A stretch of DNA of 64,000 bases from Actinomycetota bacterium (GTDB lineage Bacteria; Actinomycetota; Coriobacteriia; Anaerosomatales; PHET01). Within the stretch, counting starts at the first letter, position 1. Every line of letters begins with the position of its first letter. The notes under the pieces are model-generated. The model had not been told where the DNA came from, did no database searches, and saw only the letters and a list, made by a program, of their open reading frames with translations. Below are positions 7,455-16,735 of the stretch, piece by piece. The DNA lies in assembly GCA_029265315.1 (NCBI GenBank), contig JAJUJM010000003.1:124001-188000 (forward strand), written 5' to 3'. The translations under genes and the position numbers were made by a program.

Positions 7455-8252
7455 TCAGCGCCGCGGCGGGTCTGAGAGCACAGCGACGTCGCCGGTCCGA
7501 ACCGGGTCGCGGTAGAGGTCGGCGCCAACGCGGTCGAACCCCATCACGCTCACTCGCTCGTCCATACGTGACGCTATCCGCGAGAGGAGCTCTTCGGTAT
7601 CGAGAGGCGCGTTGGTGGCGAGCAACACGATCTCGCGGTGCGCGCCGACCGCGCCACCGGCGGAAAGCCCCACGGGGAACGTCCAGACGGTTCGGAAGGT
7701 CGTGGCGAGTGTCCGGTGCAGAGAGCGGAACGGCTTGCTGCGGTCGCCGACGACCGAGCCGTGCATGTTGTAGGCGAGCACGCCGCCTTCCATCAGGTGG
7801 CCGAATGCGAGGCGGATGAACTGCTCGGTCCTCAAGGGCAGGGGAACGACGTCATCGTCGAACGCGTCCACGATGATGATGTCGTAGGCGTCGGTCGTGG
7901 ACTGAAGGAACGCGCGACCGTCACCCACGTGGACGGCGAGGCGTTCGTCATCGGGCAGCGCGAAGTGCGTGCGAGCGATCTCGGCGACGCGGGGGTCGAG
8001 CTCGACGGTGTCGATCATGAGCTCGGCATGGTCGCGCCACAGCTGTTTGACCACGGTGCCGCCGCCGAGTCCGATGACGAGTGCACGACGCGGCTCCGGA
8101 ACCACCGCGACCGTCACGTGCAGGTATGCCGGGTAATCGAAATCGGTCTCGAACGGCGCGTCCACATACATCGACGATTGTTCGATGCGCCCGATGCGCA
8201 GGGTGCGGATCGCGCCCTTCTCGATGACGCGGATGTCGGGAACCTCAGCCAT
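7455..8252 (-). CDS. Spermidine synthase-like SAM-fold protein (SpeE family)
   Basis: The 265-residue protein has the Rossmann fold of polyamine aminopropyltransferases: ALVIGLGGGTVVKQL binds the nucleoside cofactor, DTVELDPRVAEIA its ribose, VGDGRAFL and IIVDAFDDD follow as in SpeE. The N-terminal beta domain is short (about 45 residues), so a real spermidine synthase activity is not certain; fused-SpeE-like methyltransferases look similar. A near-consensus TATACT stands nine bases before the ATG and no ribosome site is present, so the message is probably leaderless. Confidence 0.75.
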   Translation of the reverse strand: MAEVPDIRVIEKGAIRTLRIGRIEQSSMYVDAPFETDFDYPAYLHVTVAVVPEPRRALVIGLGGGTVVKQLWRDHAELMIDTVELDPRVAEIARTHFALPDDERLAVHVGDGRAFLQSTTDAYDIIIVDAFDDDVVPLPLRTEQFIRLAFGHLMEGGVLAYNMHGSVVGDRSKPFRSLHRTLATTFRTVWTFPVGLSAGGAVGAHREIVLLATNAPLDTEELLSRIASRMDERVSVMGFDRVGADLYRDPVRTGDVAVLSDPPRR

Positions 8253-8261
8253 GATGGGGCG

Positions 8262-8267
8262 AGTATA
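8262..8267 (-). promoter_or_regulatory. -10 element TATACT, leaderless start
   Basis: TATACT on the minus strand ends nine bases before the ATG at 8252, placing the expected transcription start within about two bases of the start codon. Confidence 0.55.
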
Positions 8268-8372
8268 GGACGTGGCGTCGCGGTGCGCGGTCAATCGGCC
8301 TCTCGACGGGTATCACCTGTAGTGCGCCCACGCGCCGGCGTGACGTCAGGGCGCTCACCGAGGGGAGTCACC

Positions 8373-9962
8373 ATGACCGAACCGCTCGAAGGTCTGCTCG
8401 TCGCCAAGGACGATGCCGAGGTCCGGTTGCTGCCGGCGATGGCCAACCGCCACGGGCTCGTGGCCGGCGCGACCGGAACCGGGAAGACCGTCACGCTTCA
8501 GGTGCTCGCCGAGGCGTTCTCGCGTGTCGGGGTGCCGGTCTTCGCGGCAGACATCAAAGGCGACCTGTCCGGCATCTCCCAGCCAGGCGGGGACAATCCG
8601 AAGGTCGCGGAGCGTATCGAGAAGCTCGGGCTGGGCGAGTGGGGCTTCGAGGGCACGCCGGTCATGTTCTGGGACGTGTTCGGCGAGCAGGGGCACCCGG
8701 TACGCACCACGGTGACCGAGGTCGGTCCGCTGCTGCTCGGACGCATGCTCAACCTGAACGAGATCCAGGAGGCGGTCCTCACGGTCGCGTTCCGCGTGGC
8801 CGACGACAACGGGCTGCTCCTGCTCGATTTGAAGGACCTTCGCGCGATGCTCAAGTTCGTGGCGGACAACGCGAACGAGATCGGCACCACGTACGGCAAC
8901 GTGTCGGCCGCGAGCATCGGAGCGATCCAGCGCGCGTTGCTCGCGCTCGAGGAGGAGGGCGGCGACCGGTTCTTCGGCGAGCCGGCGCTCGACCTGTTCG
9001 ACTTCATGCAGGTCGACGCCAACGGCCGGGGCTACGTGAACATCCTGGCCGCGGACCGCCTCATGCAGTCGCCCCGCGCGTACTCGACGATGCTTCTGTG
9101 GCTGCTTTCGGAACTGTTCGAGCGCCTGCCCGAGGCCGGTGACCTTGCCAAACCCAAGCTGGTGTTCTTCTTCGACGAGGCGCACCTGCTGTTCACCGAC
9201 TCACCTCCCGCCCTGCTCACGAAGATCGAGCAGGTCGTGCGTCTCATCCGCAGCAAGGGCGTGGGTGTCTACTTCGTCACGCAGAACCCCATCGACATCC
9301 CCGACACCGTGCTCGGGCAGCTCGGCAACAAGTTCCAGCACGCGCTGCGCGCTTTCACGCCGCGTGAGCAGAAGGCGGTCAAAGCCATGGCCGAGACGTT
9401 TCGTCCTAATCCGGCGGTCGACGTCGAGTCTGCGGTGACCGACCTCAAGGTGGGCGAGGCCCTCGTGAGCGTGCTGACGGCCGACGGCAACCCCGAGCCC
9501 GTCCGTCGCGCCTTCATCGTGCCGCCCCACGGGCGCATCGGCGCCATCACACCCGAGCAGCGGGCGGCGGTTCGAGCCGCCTCTCTGGTCGCGGGCCACT
9601 ACGAGAACGTCGTCGACCGTGAGAGCGCTTACGAGGTGCTGGCCGCACGCGCGAAAGCCGCTGCGGACGCCGCGGAACAGGCAGCCGCTGCCGTGGTCGC
9701 CGCGGCTGCCGCCGAGGCCGCCGCCAAGCCCGCTGCCGCACCGGGCGCCGCGCCAGCACCGAGCGCCGCGCCAGCTCCGGTCGCGGGAAACCCGCTGGGC
9801 GACATCCTGTTCGGCAGCACTGGTCCGCGTGGGGGCCGGCGCGAAGGCCTGCTCGAGGCGATGGGCAAGAGCGCCGTGCGCGCCATGGGCAGCCAAGTAG
9901 GACGCCAGATCGTGCGAGGGTTGCTCGGTACGATCGTCAGTGGCGCAGGCGGGAAGCGATGA
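8373..9962 (+). CDS. HerA-like P-loop ATPase (DUF853/YjgR family)
   Basis: This 529-residue protein has Walker A GATGTGKT at residues 32-39 and Walker B LVFFFDEAHLLF near 265, in the layout of DUF853/YjgR, a HerA/FtsK-related ATPase family of uncertain role. Conserved VYFVTQNPIDIPDTVLGQL and the arginine-rich end of the core follow. After residue 420 comes an Ala/Pro-rich linker and a short basic tail (GGRREGLLEAMGKSAVRAMG) as in family members. ATG at 8373 follows GAGGGGA. It stands alone between minus-strand neighbours. Confidence 0.85.
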   Translation: MTEPLEGLLVAKDDAEVRLLPAMANRHGLVAGATGTGKTVTLQVLAEAFSRVGVPVFAADIKGDLSGISQPGGDNPKVAERIEKLGLGEWGFEGTPVMFWDVFGEQGHPVRTTVTEVGPLLLGRMLNLNEIQEAVLTVAFRVADDNGLLLLDLKDLRAMLKFVADNANEIGTTYGNVSAASIGAIQRALLALEEEGGDRFFGEPALDLFDFMQVDANGRGYVNILAADRLMQSPRAYSTMLLWLLSELFERLPEAGDLAKPKLVFFFDEAHLLFTDSPPALLTKIEQVVRLIRSKGVGVYFVTQNPIDIPDTVLGQLGNKFQHALRAFTPREQKAVKAMAETFRPNPAVDVESAVTDLKVGEALVSVLTADGNPEPVRRAFIVPPHGRIGAITPEQRAAVRAASLVAGHYENVVDRESAYEVLAARAKAAADAAEQAAAAVVAAAAAEAAAKPAAAPGAAPAPSAAPAPVAGNPLGDILFGSTGPRGGRREGLLEAMGKSAVRAMGSQVGRQIVRGLLGTIVSGAGGKR

Positions 9963-9964
9963 TG

Positions 9965-9993
9965 TGAGCCGGTCGCCGCGCTTCGGCGGCTCA
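9965..9993. terminator. Stem-loop between convergent genes
   Basis: TGAGCCG at 9965-9971 pairs with CGGCTCA at 9987-9993, with a further GCCG/CGGC inside. It lies between the end of the HerA-like gene and the stop of the opposing gene and could end both messages, though no T-run is present. Confidence 0.45.
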
Positions 9994-10596
9994 GGCTGCG
10001 TAGCACCGTCGTCGTCTTGAGGATGTCACCACGACGGAGCGACCGCTCAACATCTCCATCGCTGCGGCGTGGTTGGCGACGCGAGAGATGTCTCGTTGCG
10101 GACTGACGCCATCGAACTCCACATGAAGGTGGGTATCGGTCCACGCAGCGTGAACTCCGGTGACCTCGCCACGTGAGTCCAAGACCGCGGCCTCTGCCAA
10201 GCGGATGACCGCGGCCGCCCACAGGGCGCGGCGTATCTCGAGTGCCTCAAGTCCGCTGATCGACTCTGCTTTGGGCTCGAGATCGCATGCGTAGCAGGCG
10301 GCCACCTCGGCGATGAGCACCTCGTCCGGGTCTTCGCCGTCCAAGGAGATCTCGAACAGCACTCTCGAAACCGGTCCCCATAGACTCATCGCTCTGATGC
10401 ACGGAAGTCCAGCGGCTGCCCGGGCCACGGTCGCTTCCGTGTTCTCCGGAAGACCATGCAGGTCAGTCAAGTGCCTGTAGAGTGCCACCGACAGTTGGGC
10501 GGTGGCGTCGGCGGAAGTGCAGGTCGGCGCGAAACACGAGCGTGAGGGCGTCTCAGAATGACGGTCGAGGGTTCTCACGATGGTCTGCTCGAGCAT
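9991..10596 (-). CDS. Hypothetical protein
   Basis: A 201-residue soluble protein with a strong AAGGAGG ribosome site before the ATG at 10596. Visible features are a cysteine-containing N-terminal third (SCFAPTCTSA), a mid-section with ACYACDLEPK, an alpha-helical stretch EALEIRRALWAAAVIRLAEA, and a C-terminal part with DTHLHVEFDG and a basic end. I recognise no family. Its upstream AT-rich region is shared with the divergent PHP-glycosyltransferase gene. Confidence 0.6.
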   Translation of the reverse strand: MLEQTIVRTLDRHSETPSRSCFAPTCTSADATAQLSVALYRHLTDLHGLPENTEATVARAAAGLPCIRAMSLWGPVSRVLFEISLDGEDPDEVLIAEVAACYACDLEPKAESISGLEALEIRRALWAAAVIRLAEAAVLDSRGEVTGVHAAWTDTHLHVEFDGVSPQRDISRVANHAAAMEMLSGRSVVVTSSRRRRCYAA

Positions 10597-10911
10597 GAGT
10601 CCTCCTTGGCAGCCAGGGCCAGCTCTCGGGACGCTTCACGTACGGCTGGGACTCATGCTGCGGCGTCCTGCCGCGCATGTTGGGGCGCTTCGGGGGTCTC
10701 ACGGAAGACCTCTCGGGACAAAGCAACAAATGCGACCACATATTGATACAAGCGGTTAGCGACTCACTCCGTAGCTTACAAGTGGCTCACAAGGGGTTTG
10801 CGCTTTCCTTACTTGGGACATACGCGCATGCAACCAAGCTTCGCGCGGCGTGAGGTCTAATCGGCGTGGGCGCGTCGCGCTCTTCTTCGTTCTCCAAGAA
10901 GGGGCACTTCC
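10597..10911. other. 315-base divergent intergenic region
   Basis: This stretch separates the hypothetical gene (minus) from the PHP-glycosyltransferase gene (plus). It has an AT-rich patch near 10720-10760, a likely place for divergent promoters, and AAGAAGGGG before the GTG at 10912. No gene, repeat or RNA structure is convincing. Confidence 0.4.
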
Positions 10912-13323
10912 GTGGCACGAATGGACCTGCATGTGCACTCCCGTCACTCCGATCGCCCGTCGGAGTGGTTTCTCAAACGTATCGGCGCGGCGGAGTCCTA
11001 CACCGACCCGACCCACATCTACGCTTCCGCGAAAGCGCGAGGCATGGATTTCGTCACCATCACCGATCACAACAGCATCGAGGGCGCGGTGGCCTTGGCG
11101 CGCGATCATCCTGCAGACGTGGTCATCGGTGTGGAATCCACCGTGTACTTCCCGGAGGACGGCTGCAAGTTCCACCTGCTGATGTGGGGCATCGACCAGG
11201 CACAGTTCGACCGGGTCCAGGAACTCCGTGAAGATGTGTACCGTCTCCGTGACTATGTTCGCGAGCAGCGTATCGCGCATTCGGTGGCTCACGCGACCTT
11301 CGCTGTCAGTGAAAGGCTCTCGGTCGAACATCTGGAAAAGCTGGCCGTCTTGTTCGACACGTTCGAGGTGATCAACGGCTCGCGTGCCGAACGGCAGAAC
11401 GTGCTGTGGCAGCAGGCGTTGGCTCGGCTCACTCCCGAGTCCTTCGCTCGACTGGTGCGCGAGCATCGCATCGAGCCCTTTGGAGAGCGCTCGTGGGTGA
11501 AGGGGTTCACCGGAGGGTCGGACGATCACGCCGGTTTGTTGATCGGCCGGACATGGACCGAAGCCCCGGCCAAGACGCCCCAGGAATTCTTGTGCCGCAT
11601 CCGCGAGAAGGCGACACAGGCAGGAGGGCGCCACAACGATTACCGTACGCTCGCCTTCTCCGTCTACAAGATCGCCTGTGATTTCTCGCAGGAGGGACGC
11701 ACGCAACCCGCACGCTCCCTCATCTCAACGGTCTCGGACATGTTGTTCACAGACGATGGCTCCGAAGCGGGCGTCCTGTCCATCCGGGACCGGGTGGCGG
11801 TGATGCGGATGCGTGCGACTCCGCTCGGCAGGGCGGTGGCCGACCTGCTCGACGAATTGCGTGCGGGTCGCACGTCTTCACTTGAGACGAGGCTGGACAC
11901 GGCGTACGACCGAATGGCGAGGGTCGCCGATGAGCTTGTGGTCATGCTGATGGACTCGGCGAAACGACATGTCGAACAGGGCGACGTGCTGGCGTTGGTT
12001 CGGGACGTGTCAGCCGCTTTACCCGCAGCGTTCGTGGCGGCCCCGTTCTTCACGGCCATGAGTGTGCTGCACACTGGTCGCGGGTTGTCAGAATCCATAC
12101 GTTCGCGGTTCGGTCTGCTGGAGAGGGCCAGACCTCCGAAGGTGTTATGGTTCTCGGACACGCTGGACGACCTCAACGGCGTCTCGGTCACGCTGCGAGC
12201 GATGTCGAAGCAGGCAAGCAGACGCGGTCATGACTTCAGGCTGGTCGGCTGCCTGTCGTCTGCAGATGACCCGACGGGCGTTCTGGCGCTTCCATGGATC
12301 AAGGAGACCGGCCTGTCCTTCTACGAGCATCAGAAGATCCGGATACCCTCGGTGTTGCGTGCGATCAAGCTCATCCAGGAACACGGTCCGGACGAGATCT
12401 TCGTGTCCACGCCGGGCCCCGTCGGCATGGTCGGACTGCTCGCCGCGCGGTTGCTCGATGTCCCCTGCCGAGCCGTGTACCATACTGATTTCGCCGCGCA
12501 GCTCGAGCGGATCGCGGGTGATGAAGCCCCCGTGAGTCTTGTTGACGCGTTCGTGATGTGGTTCTACAACCAGTTCGACGAGGTATTGGCCGCATCCGGC
12601 GAGTATGCGACGCTGCTGCAGGATCGCGGACTCTCGGCACAGAAGCTGGGAGTGTTCAAAAGAGGGGTCGACACGGTGCGCTTCTCGCCTCGGCCCCATG
12701 TCCGGGAGATGACGCGACTCGAGCACCGTTTGGGCGAAGGCCCCGTCTACCTTTACGCGGGACGTCTGTCCAAAGACAAGGACCTCGATCTTCTTCTTGA
12801 TGCACATGGTCTGGTAGCCAGAGAGGTTCTTGACGCGACACTCGTGCTGGCAGGGGACGGGCCCGACCACGACCATGTCGCCGATCGCGCCATGACGCTG
12901 CCGGGAGTCGTGCTCACGGGTCGTCTTGAGCAGACCCAGCTGGCGTTGTTGTACGCGGCTGCGGATTTCCTGGTCTTCCCCAGCGTGACGGACACCTTTG
13001 GCATGGCCGTCTTGGAGGCACAGGCAGCCGGGTTGCCCGCCCTCGTGAGCGCTTTCGGCGGCCCAAAGCAGGTCATCCTCCCTGGGCGTAGCGGGTTCGT
13101 GGTCGGCGCTCAGGAGCCTGAGGCGTGGGCGGAGGCCATCGCGCACCTTGTCCGTCTGATGCGTGACGACCCCGCCAGCTTCAGACGCATGTCGTCCGCC
13201 GCAAGGTCCAACGCCTTGTCGTACTCCTGGGATTCGGTCTTCTCCGAACTGCTGGGCTCCGCTTCCGCTGGGTATGAGCAGGATGTGAGTCTGCCTCTGG
13301 CACACGCGCTCGCTCGCGTGTAG
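10912..13323 (+). CDS. PHP-domain / GT4 glycosyltransferase fusion protein
   Basis: An 803-residue two-domain protein. Residues 1 to about 260 form a PHP metal-dependent phosphoesterase-like domain (MDLHVHSRHSD, VTITDHNSIEG, then HATFAVSE and GSDDHAG metal ligands). A helical linker of about 140 residues follows. From about residue 405 to the end is a GT-B glycosyltransferase of the GT4 type: VLWFSDTLDDLNGVSVTLR, then LYAGRLSKDKDLDLLLDAH, and the nucleotide-sugar site FPSVTDTFGMAVLEAQAAGL. GTG at 10912 follows AAGGGG. It starts a run with CHAD and Ppx, hinting at a shared physiological role. The acceptor is unknown. Confidence 0.85.
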   Translation: MARMDLHVHSRHSDRPSEWFLKRIGAAESYTDPTHIYASAKARGMDFVTITDHNSIEGAVALARDHPADVVIGVESTVYFPEDGCKFHLLMWGIDQAQFDRVQELREDVYRLRDYVREQRIAHSVAHATFAVSERLSVEHLEKLAVLFDTFEVINGSRAERQNVLWQQALARLTPESFARLVREHRIEPFGERSWVKGFTGGSDDHAGLLIGRTWTEAPAKTPQEFLCRIREKATQAGGRHNDYRTLAFSVYKIACDFSQEGRTQPARSLISTVSDMLFTDDGSEAGVLSIRDRVAVMRMRATPLGRAVADLLDELRAGRTSSLETRLDTAYDRMARVADELVVMLMDSAKRHVEQGDVLALVRDVSAALPAAFVAAPFFTAMSVLHTGRGLSESIRSRFGLLERARPPKVLWFSDTLDDLNGVSVTLRAMSKQASRRGHDFRLVGCLSSADDPTGVLALPWIKETGLSFYEHQKIRIPSVLRAIKLIQEHGPDEIFVSTPGPVGMVGLLAARLLDVPCRAVYHTDFAAQLERIAGDEAPVSLVDAFVMWFYNQFDEVLAASGEYATLLQDRGLSAQKLGVFKRGVDTVRFSPRPHVREMTRLEHRLGEGPVYLYAGRLSKDKDLDLLLDAHGLVAREVLDATLVLAGDGPDHDHVADRAMTLPGVVLTGRLEQTQLALLYAAADFLVFPSVTDTFGMAVLEAQAAGLPALVSAFGGPKQVILPGRSGFVVGAQEPEAWAEAIAHLVRLMRDDPASFRRMSSAARSNALSYSWDSVFSELLGSASAGYEQDVSLPLAHALARV

Positions 13324-13365
13324 GTTGATCTCGCGATCTCTGACGTGCGTGAAGGGGGATTCGCT

Positions 13366-14469
13366 GTGAATCCGAAGTTCGCCATTCCCGGTGTGGAGGC
13401 GCGTACACCCCTTGGGATCGCCGCCCCCGCCATGATCTTGGCCAAGGCCAAGCCGCTGTTCGACCTGGAGGAGGCCGCGGCAGGCGGCGCCGACATGGAC
13501 GCGGTCCACGATATGCGAGTGGCCTCGAGGCGTTTACGTGAGGTCATGCGCCTGCTTGAACCACTGTACCCAGGCCGCGAGTTCTCTGTGTGGTACAAGC
13601 GCGTGCGCCGGGTCACGCGTGCGCTAGGTCCCGTGCGCGATTCCGACGTCTTCATCGACGAGTTCTCTCGGTTGTCAGAGGACCTGGCCGAGGGAGGGCG
13701 GCGTTGTGTGGCTTTCATGGTCGGCTATCGCATGGGTCAGCGAGAACAAGAACTCATACGCCTCAACGAGGAGCTGGCCCGTCTGGACCTGGCCAAGAGC
13801 CGTCGAGATCTGGCTCGCGTCGCCCGCTCGGTAGCGGGGACCCCGGACGCCTCGCGACCACTCTCGGACTTCGCGCACGCGGCCGTGGCGCAGCGCGCGG
13901 CCGTCGTGTTCGGCGCGCAACCGCTGGCGCTGTCCGAGGACAGGGTCTCAGAGCAGCATGCCCTGCGCATCGATTACAAGCGATTGCGCTATGCCGTAGA
14001 AGCGTTCGCTCCTTGCTACGGGGACGCTTTCGACGATCTGCACGAGACGCTGACCGCCTTCCAGGACACGCTGGGTGAGCTGCATGACGTCCATATCTTC
14101 CTGGACATGCTGCGCGACCCTGACCGGGTGGCGGCGGCCAAGCGCGCAGGCGTCGAGAAGGCTGATATACGGGAGGTGACCGAGCTGCTCGAGGCGCGTG
14201 CCCGTGGGCACTTCGCGCACTTCAGCGAACTGGTGGCGACCCATCCAGCGGAGCGCTTGCTGCCACAGCTCCTGTTGCCATTGACGGTTCAGCCGGAACC
14301 GATCGTGGCCGAGGCACAGGTTGTGCAGTCCGTCTCGGCTGGATCGCCGCCAGCCAGCCATGTCCCGGCAGTGGCATCAGTTGAAGAGCCGCCGATAGTC
14401 GGCCCCGTGGTCGTAGGTGCCGAGCCGTGGGCGCGCCCGGGTGACACAGGTCCGGAGGTCGTTTCGTGA
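13366..14469 (+). CDS. CHAD-domain protein (polyphosphate-binding)
   Basis: The 367-residue protein carries a CHAD helical domain, recognised by the paired histidine/arginine helices: AVHDMRVASRRLREVMRLL at about residues 47-65, VRDSDVFIDEF, and later RIDYKRLRYAVEAF. CHAD domains bind polyphosphate through these basic residues. The last 60 or so residues form a Pro/Val/Ala-rich tail. GTG at 13366 is preferred because GAAGGGGGA stands six bases before it. The stop overlaps the start of the Ppx gene, so the two are translationally coupled. Confidence 0.87.
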   Translation: MNPKFAIPGVEARTPLGIAAPAMILAKAKPLFDLEEAAAGGADMDAVHDMRVASRRLREVMRLLEPLYPGREFSVWYKRVRRVTRALGPVRDSDVFIDEFSRLSEDLAEGGRRCVAFMVGYRMGQREQELIRLNEELARLDLAKSRRDLARVARSVAGTPDASRPLSDFAHAAVAQRAAVVFGAQPLALSEDRVSEQHALRIDYKRLRYAVEAFAPCYGDAFDDLHETLTAFQDTLGELHDVHIFLDMLRDPDRVAAAKRAGVEKADIREVTELLEARARGHFAHFSELVATHPAERLLPQLLLPLTVQPEPIVAEAQVVQSVSAGSPPASHVPAVASVEEPPIVGPVVVGAEPWARPGDTGPEVVS

Positions 14470-15998
14470 GGTTGCTGCAGGCCATCGACATCGGCACCAA
14501 CTCGGTGCGCTCGATCATCGTCGAGGTGCCGGTGGGTGGGTCTCACCGGGTCGTCGACGACGAGAAGGCGATGACCCGTCTGGGCGCGGGGCTCGAGGCG
14601 ACCGGGACTCTCGATGAGCAGGCGGTGCAGCGCACCGTCTCTGCGCTGCGCGCCATGATGGACATCGGGCGGGCACGGGGTGTCGAAGAGGTGCGCGCGA
14701 TCGCGACAGAGGCTTTGAGGCGAGCCGACAACGGAGAAGAGGTCGTGCGCCGCCTGGCTGACGAGGCCGGAATAGAGGTCGAGATCATCTCTCCTGAAGA
14801 CGAGGGCCGCCTCGTGTGGCTGAGTGCTGCGCCGCTGGTGTCAGAAGCGCCGTTTTCCGCCGTCGTCGACATCGGAGGCGGGTCGGTCGAGGTCGTCCAA
14901 GCCGTGAAAGGCGAGATCGCAGCGATATCCTCGATGAGGTTGGGCGTCCGTGTTCTGGCCGAACGCTTCATGCAAGAGGACCCGATAACTGATGAAGCAT
15001 TCAAGGCGCTGCGCAAACACATCCGCAAGACGCTTCGAGCGAGCGTGGGGCCGATCGCGACGAGCGCGGTGCGTCTCGCTGGCTCGGGGGGCACGGTCAC
15101 GGCGACGGCCGCCTTGGTGGCGGCGGCTCGCGGGCGTCGCTACGAGTCGTTTCACGGACTCGAGATCGCGCGCCCTGAGGTCATGCAGTTGCTCGCCCAG
15201 ATGAGCCACAGCGCGGCCGCGTACCGGGCCAGGATGCCCGGTATGCCGGCGGACCGCGTTGACATCATCGTGCCTGGAATGATGGTCCTGGCGGAGGTCA
15301 TGAAGCTGTTCGGCGCCACGAGCGTGTTCGTGAATGCCAAGGGTTTCCGAGAGGGGATCGTGCTCGACACGCTTGCGAGCGACGGTGCCATCGACACCCG
15401 CCACGACCTGATCAGGGCCGTCCGCGATCTAGGGGCACGCTACCGGTTCGATCGCGCCCATGCCGATCAGGTGACACGTATCGCACTGTCGCTCTTCGAC
15501 CAGCTGGCCGAGTCACTCGGCCTGGACCGTGCGAATCGCCCGCTACTCGAGTCGGCTGCGCTGCTGCACGACGTGGGCTACTACGTCGCCTATGACCGGC
15601 ACCATAAGCACAGCTACCATCTCATAGCGCATTCGGCCCTGCCCGGGTTCACCCAGCGCGAGCTCACCATGGTCGCGGCGATCGCGCGCTACCACACCAA
15701 GGCGCTGCCGAAGCGCGGACACGAAGCGTGGGCGGCCGTCGAGCCAGCGGACCGCGCCACGGTCAAGGCGCTTGCCGCGCTGTTGCGGATAGCTGACGGG
15801 CTGGACCGTGGTCGTGGTGAGCGGGTCAGAAGCGTGCACGCCACAGACGACGGCAGCACCGTGCGGTTCCGGGTGCACGGCACCGGCGACCTGCACGCCG
15901 AGGCGTATGGGTTCAACAAGAAGAAGGACCTGTTCGAGGACACGTTCGGCCGTGAGGCCATCCTCGAAATCGCAAGCGAGCCGGACGGGCTGTTCTAG
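14466..15998 (+). CDS. ppx: Ppx/GppA phosphatase with C-terminal HD domain
   Basis: The 510-residue protein belongs to the exopolyphosphatase/guanosine pentaphosphatase family. AIDIGTNSVRSIIVEV is the first phosphate loop, VVDIGGGSVEVVQ the second, and LAGSGGTVTATAAL completes the ASKHA core. From about residue 340 an HD-type domain follows, with ALLHDVGYYV and HKHSYHLIAHS. It should shorten polyphosphate chains or hydrolyse pppGpp. GTG at 14466 overlaps the CHAD stop, with GGAGG seven bases upstream. Partnership with CHAD, CYTH and the distant PPK1 supports the polyphosphate assignment. Confidence 0.9.
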   Translation: MRLLQAIDIGTNSVRSIIVEVPVGGSHRVVDDEKAMTRLGAGLEATGTLDEQAVQRTVSALRAMMDIGRARGVEEVRAIATEALRRADNGEEVVRRLADEAGIEVEIISPEDEGRLVWLSAAPLVSEAPFSAVVDIGGGSVEVVQAVKGEIAAISSMRLGVRVLAERFMQEDPITDEAFKALRKHIRKTLRASVGPIATSAVRLAGSGGTVTATAALVAAARGRRYESFHGLEIARPEVMQLLAQMSHSAAAYRARMPGMPADRVDIIVPGMMVLAEVMKLFGATSVFVNAKGFREGIVLDTLASDGAIDTRHDLIRAVRDLGARYRFDRAHADQVTRIALSLFDQLAESLGLDRANRPLLESAALLHDVGYYVAYDRHHKHSYHLIAHSALPGFTQRELTMVAAIARYHTKALPKRGHEAWAAVEPADRATVKALAALLRIADGLDRGRGERVRSVHATDDGSTVRFRVHGTGDLHAEAYGFNKKKDLFEDTFGREAILEIASEPDGLF

Positions 15999-16045
15999 AC
16001 CTCTGGGCACGCGCGGTCCGGGTGGCCGGAATGCGCCACCGAGTC

Positions 16046-16061
16046 CGAAGGGCGTCCTTCG
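16046..16061. terminator. Small hairpin between convergent genes
   Basis: CGAAGG and CCTTCG (16046-16051 and 16056-16061) close a GCGT loop between the Ppx gene and the opposing HTH gene. No T-run; a weak bidirectional terminator at best. Confidence 0.3.
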
Positions 16062-16079
16062 CGCCAAGACGTCCTTTCG

Positions 16080-16556
16080 TCAGATCTCCTTGTGGCGCCC
16101 CATGATGCGGTCCCACGCGCCGAGTGCTTTGAGCCGCTCGATGCGCGCTCGTTGGACATCGAGTTCTGCGAGCAGCTTCTCGACGCGTTCACGTTCGATC
16201 TCGAGGGCTTTCTGTTGCTCTTGGGCTATCGCACGCTCCCATGCGACCTGTGCGAGTAGGTTGGCCCGGTCGGCCTCGAGGCGACTGATGCGCGCCAACG
16301 TGTCGGTCACCGCCGCGCCTTCGTCACCCGATGCAACCGACGCGGGCGCGGCGGACGCGCCGGAAGCAGCCGCGGTCCTGTTCGCCAAGGCGCCCAGTGT
16401 CGCTAGCTCGTCTTCGGACAACAGATAGCGCCCGGAGCCCTTACCACCGGCCCGACGCGGCCTGATCGCACCTTCCGCGATGCGAGCGCGTATCCACTTC
16501 GCTGAGACGCCGAGTTCGGATGCCGCTTCCTTCATGCTGATGTCCCGCTTGGCCAT
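16080..16556 (-). CDS. HTH (MerR/excisionase-like) protein with coiled coil
   Basis: The 158-residue protein starts with a winged-helix type DNA-binding motif, MAKRDISMKEAASELGVSA then KWIRARIAEGAIRPRRAGG and YLLSEDELATL. An Ala/Ser linker (about 70-95) precedes a long heptad-like helix, ISRLEADRANLLAQVAWERA and on, which should dimerise as a coiled coil. ATG at 16556 follows GAGGGGA. Small regulators or nucleoid-type proteins share this plan. Its position inside the polyphosphate block and divergence from the lysine-rich gene suggest it may regulate that gene. Confidence 0.7.
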   Translation of the reverse strand: MAKRDISMKEAASELGVSAKWIRARIAEGAIRPRRAGGKGSGRYLLSEDELATLGALANRTAAASGASAAPASVASGDEGAAVTDTLARISRLEADRANLLAQVAWERAIAQEQQKALEIERERVEKLLAELDVQRARIERLKALGAWDRIMGRHKEI

Positions 16557-16735
16557 GACGACTCCCCTCGTCGCGGCTTTCGCGTTCGAGTGTAGCGCAC
16601 CGCGAAAAGCGACAGGTTTCACGAAGAGTTCACGAACGTGTCACCTGACCTGCGGAAATGCTCGCCTTCTCGCGTCCGAGGTGGTACACCAGTATCGACG
16701 TACATCGAGCACGGGGACGTGAAGGGGGTGCTCCC

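Noticed and set aside
12145-13509. 454-codon open frame antisense to the PHP-glycosyltransferase
   Set aside because: Shadow frame; no ribosome site or recognisable domain.
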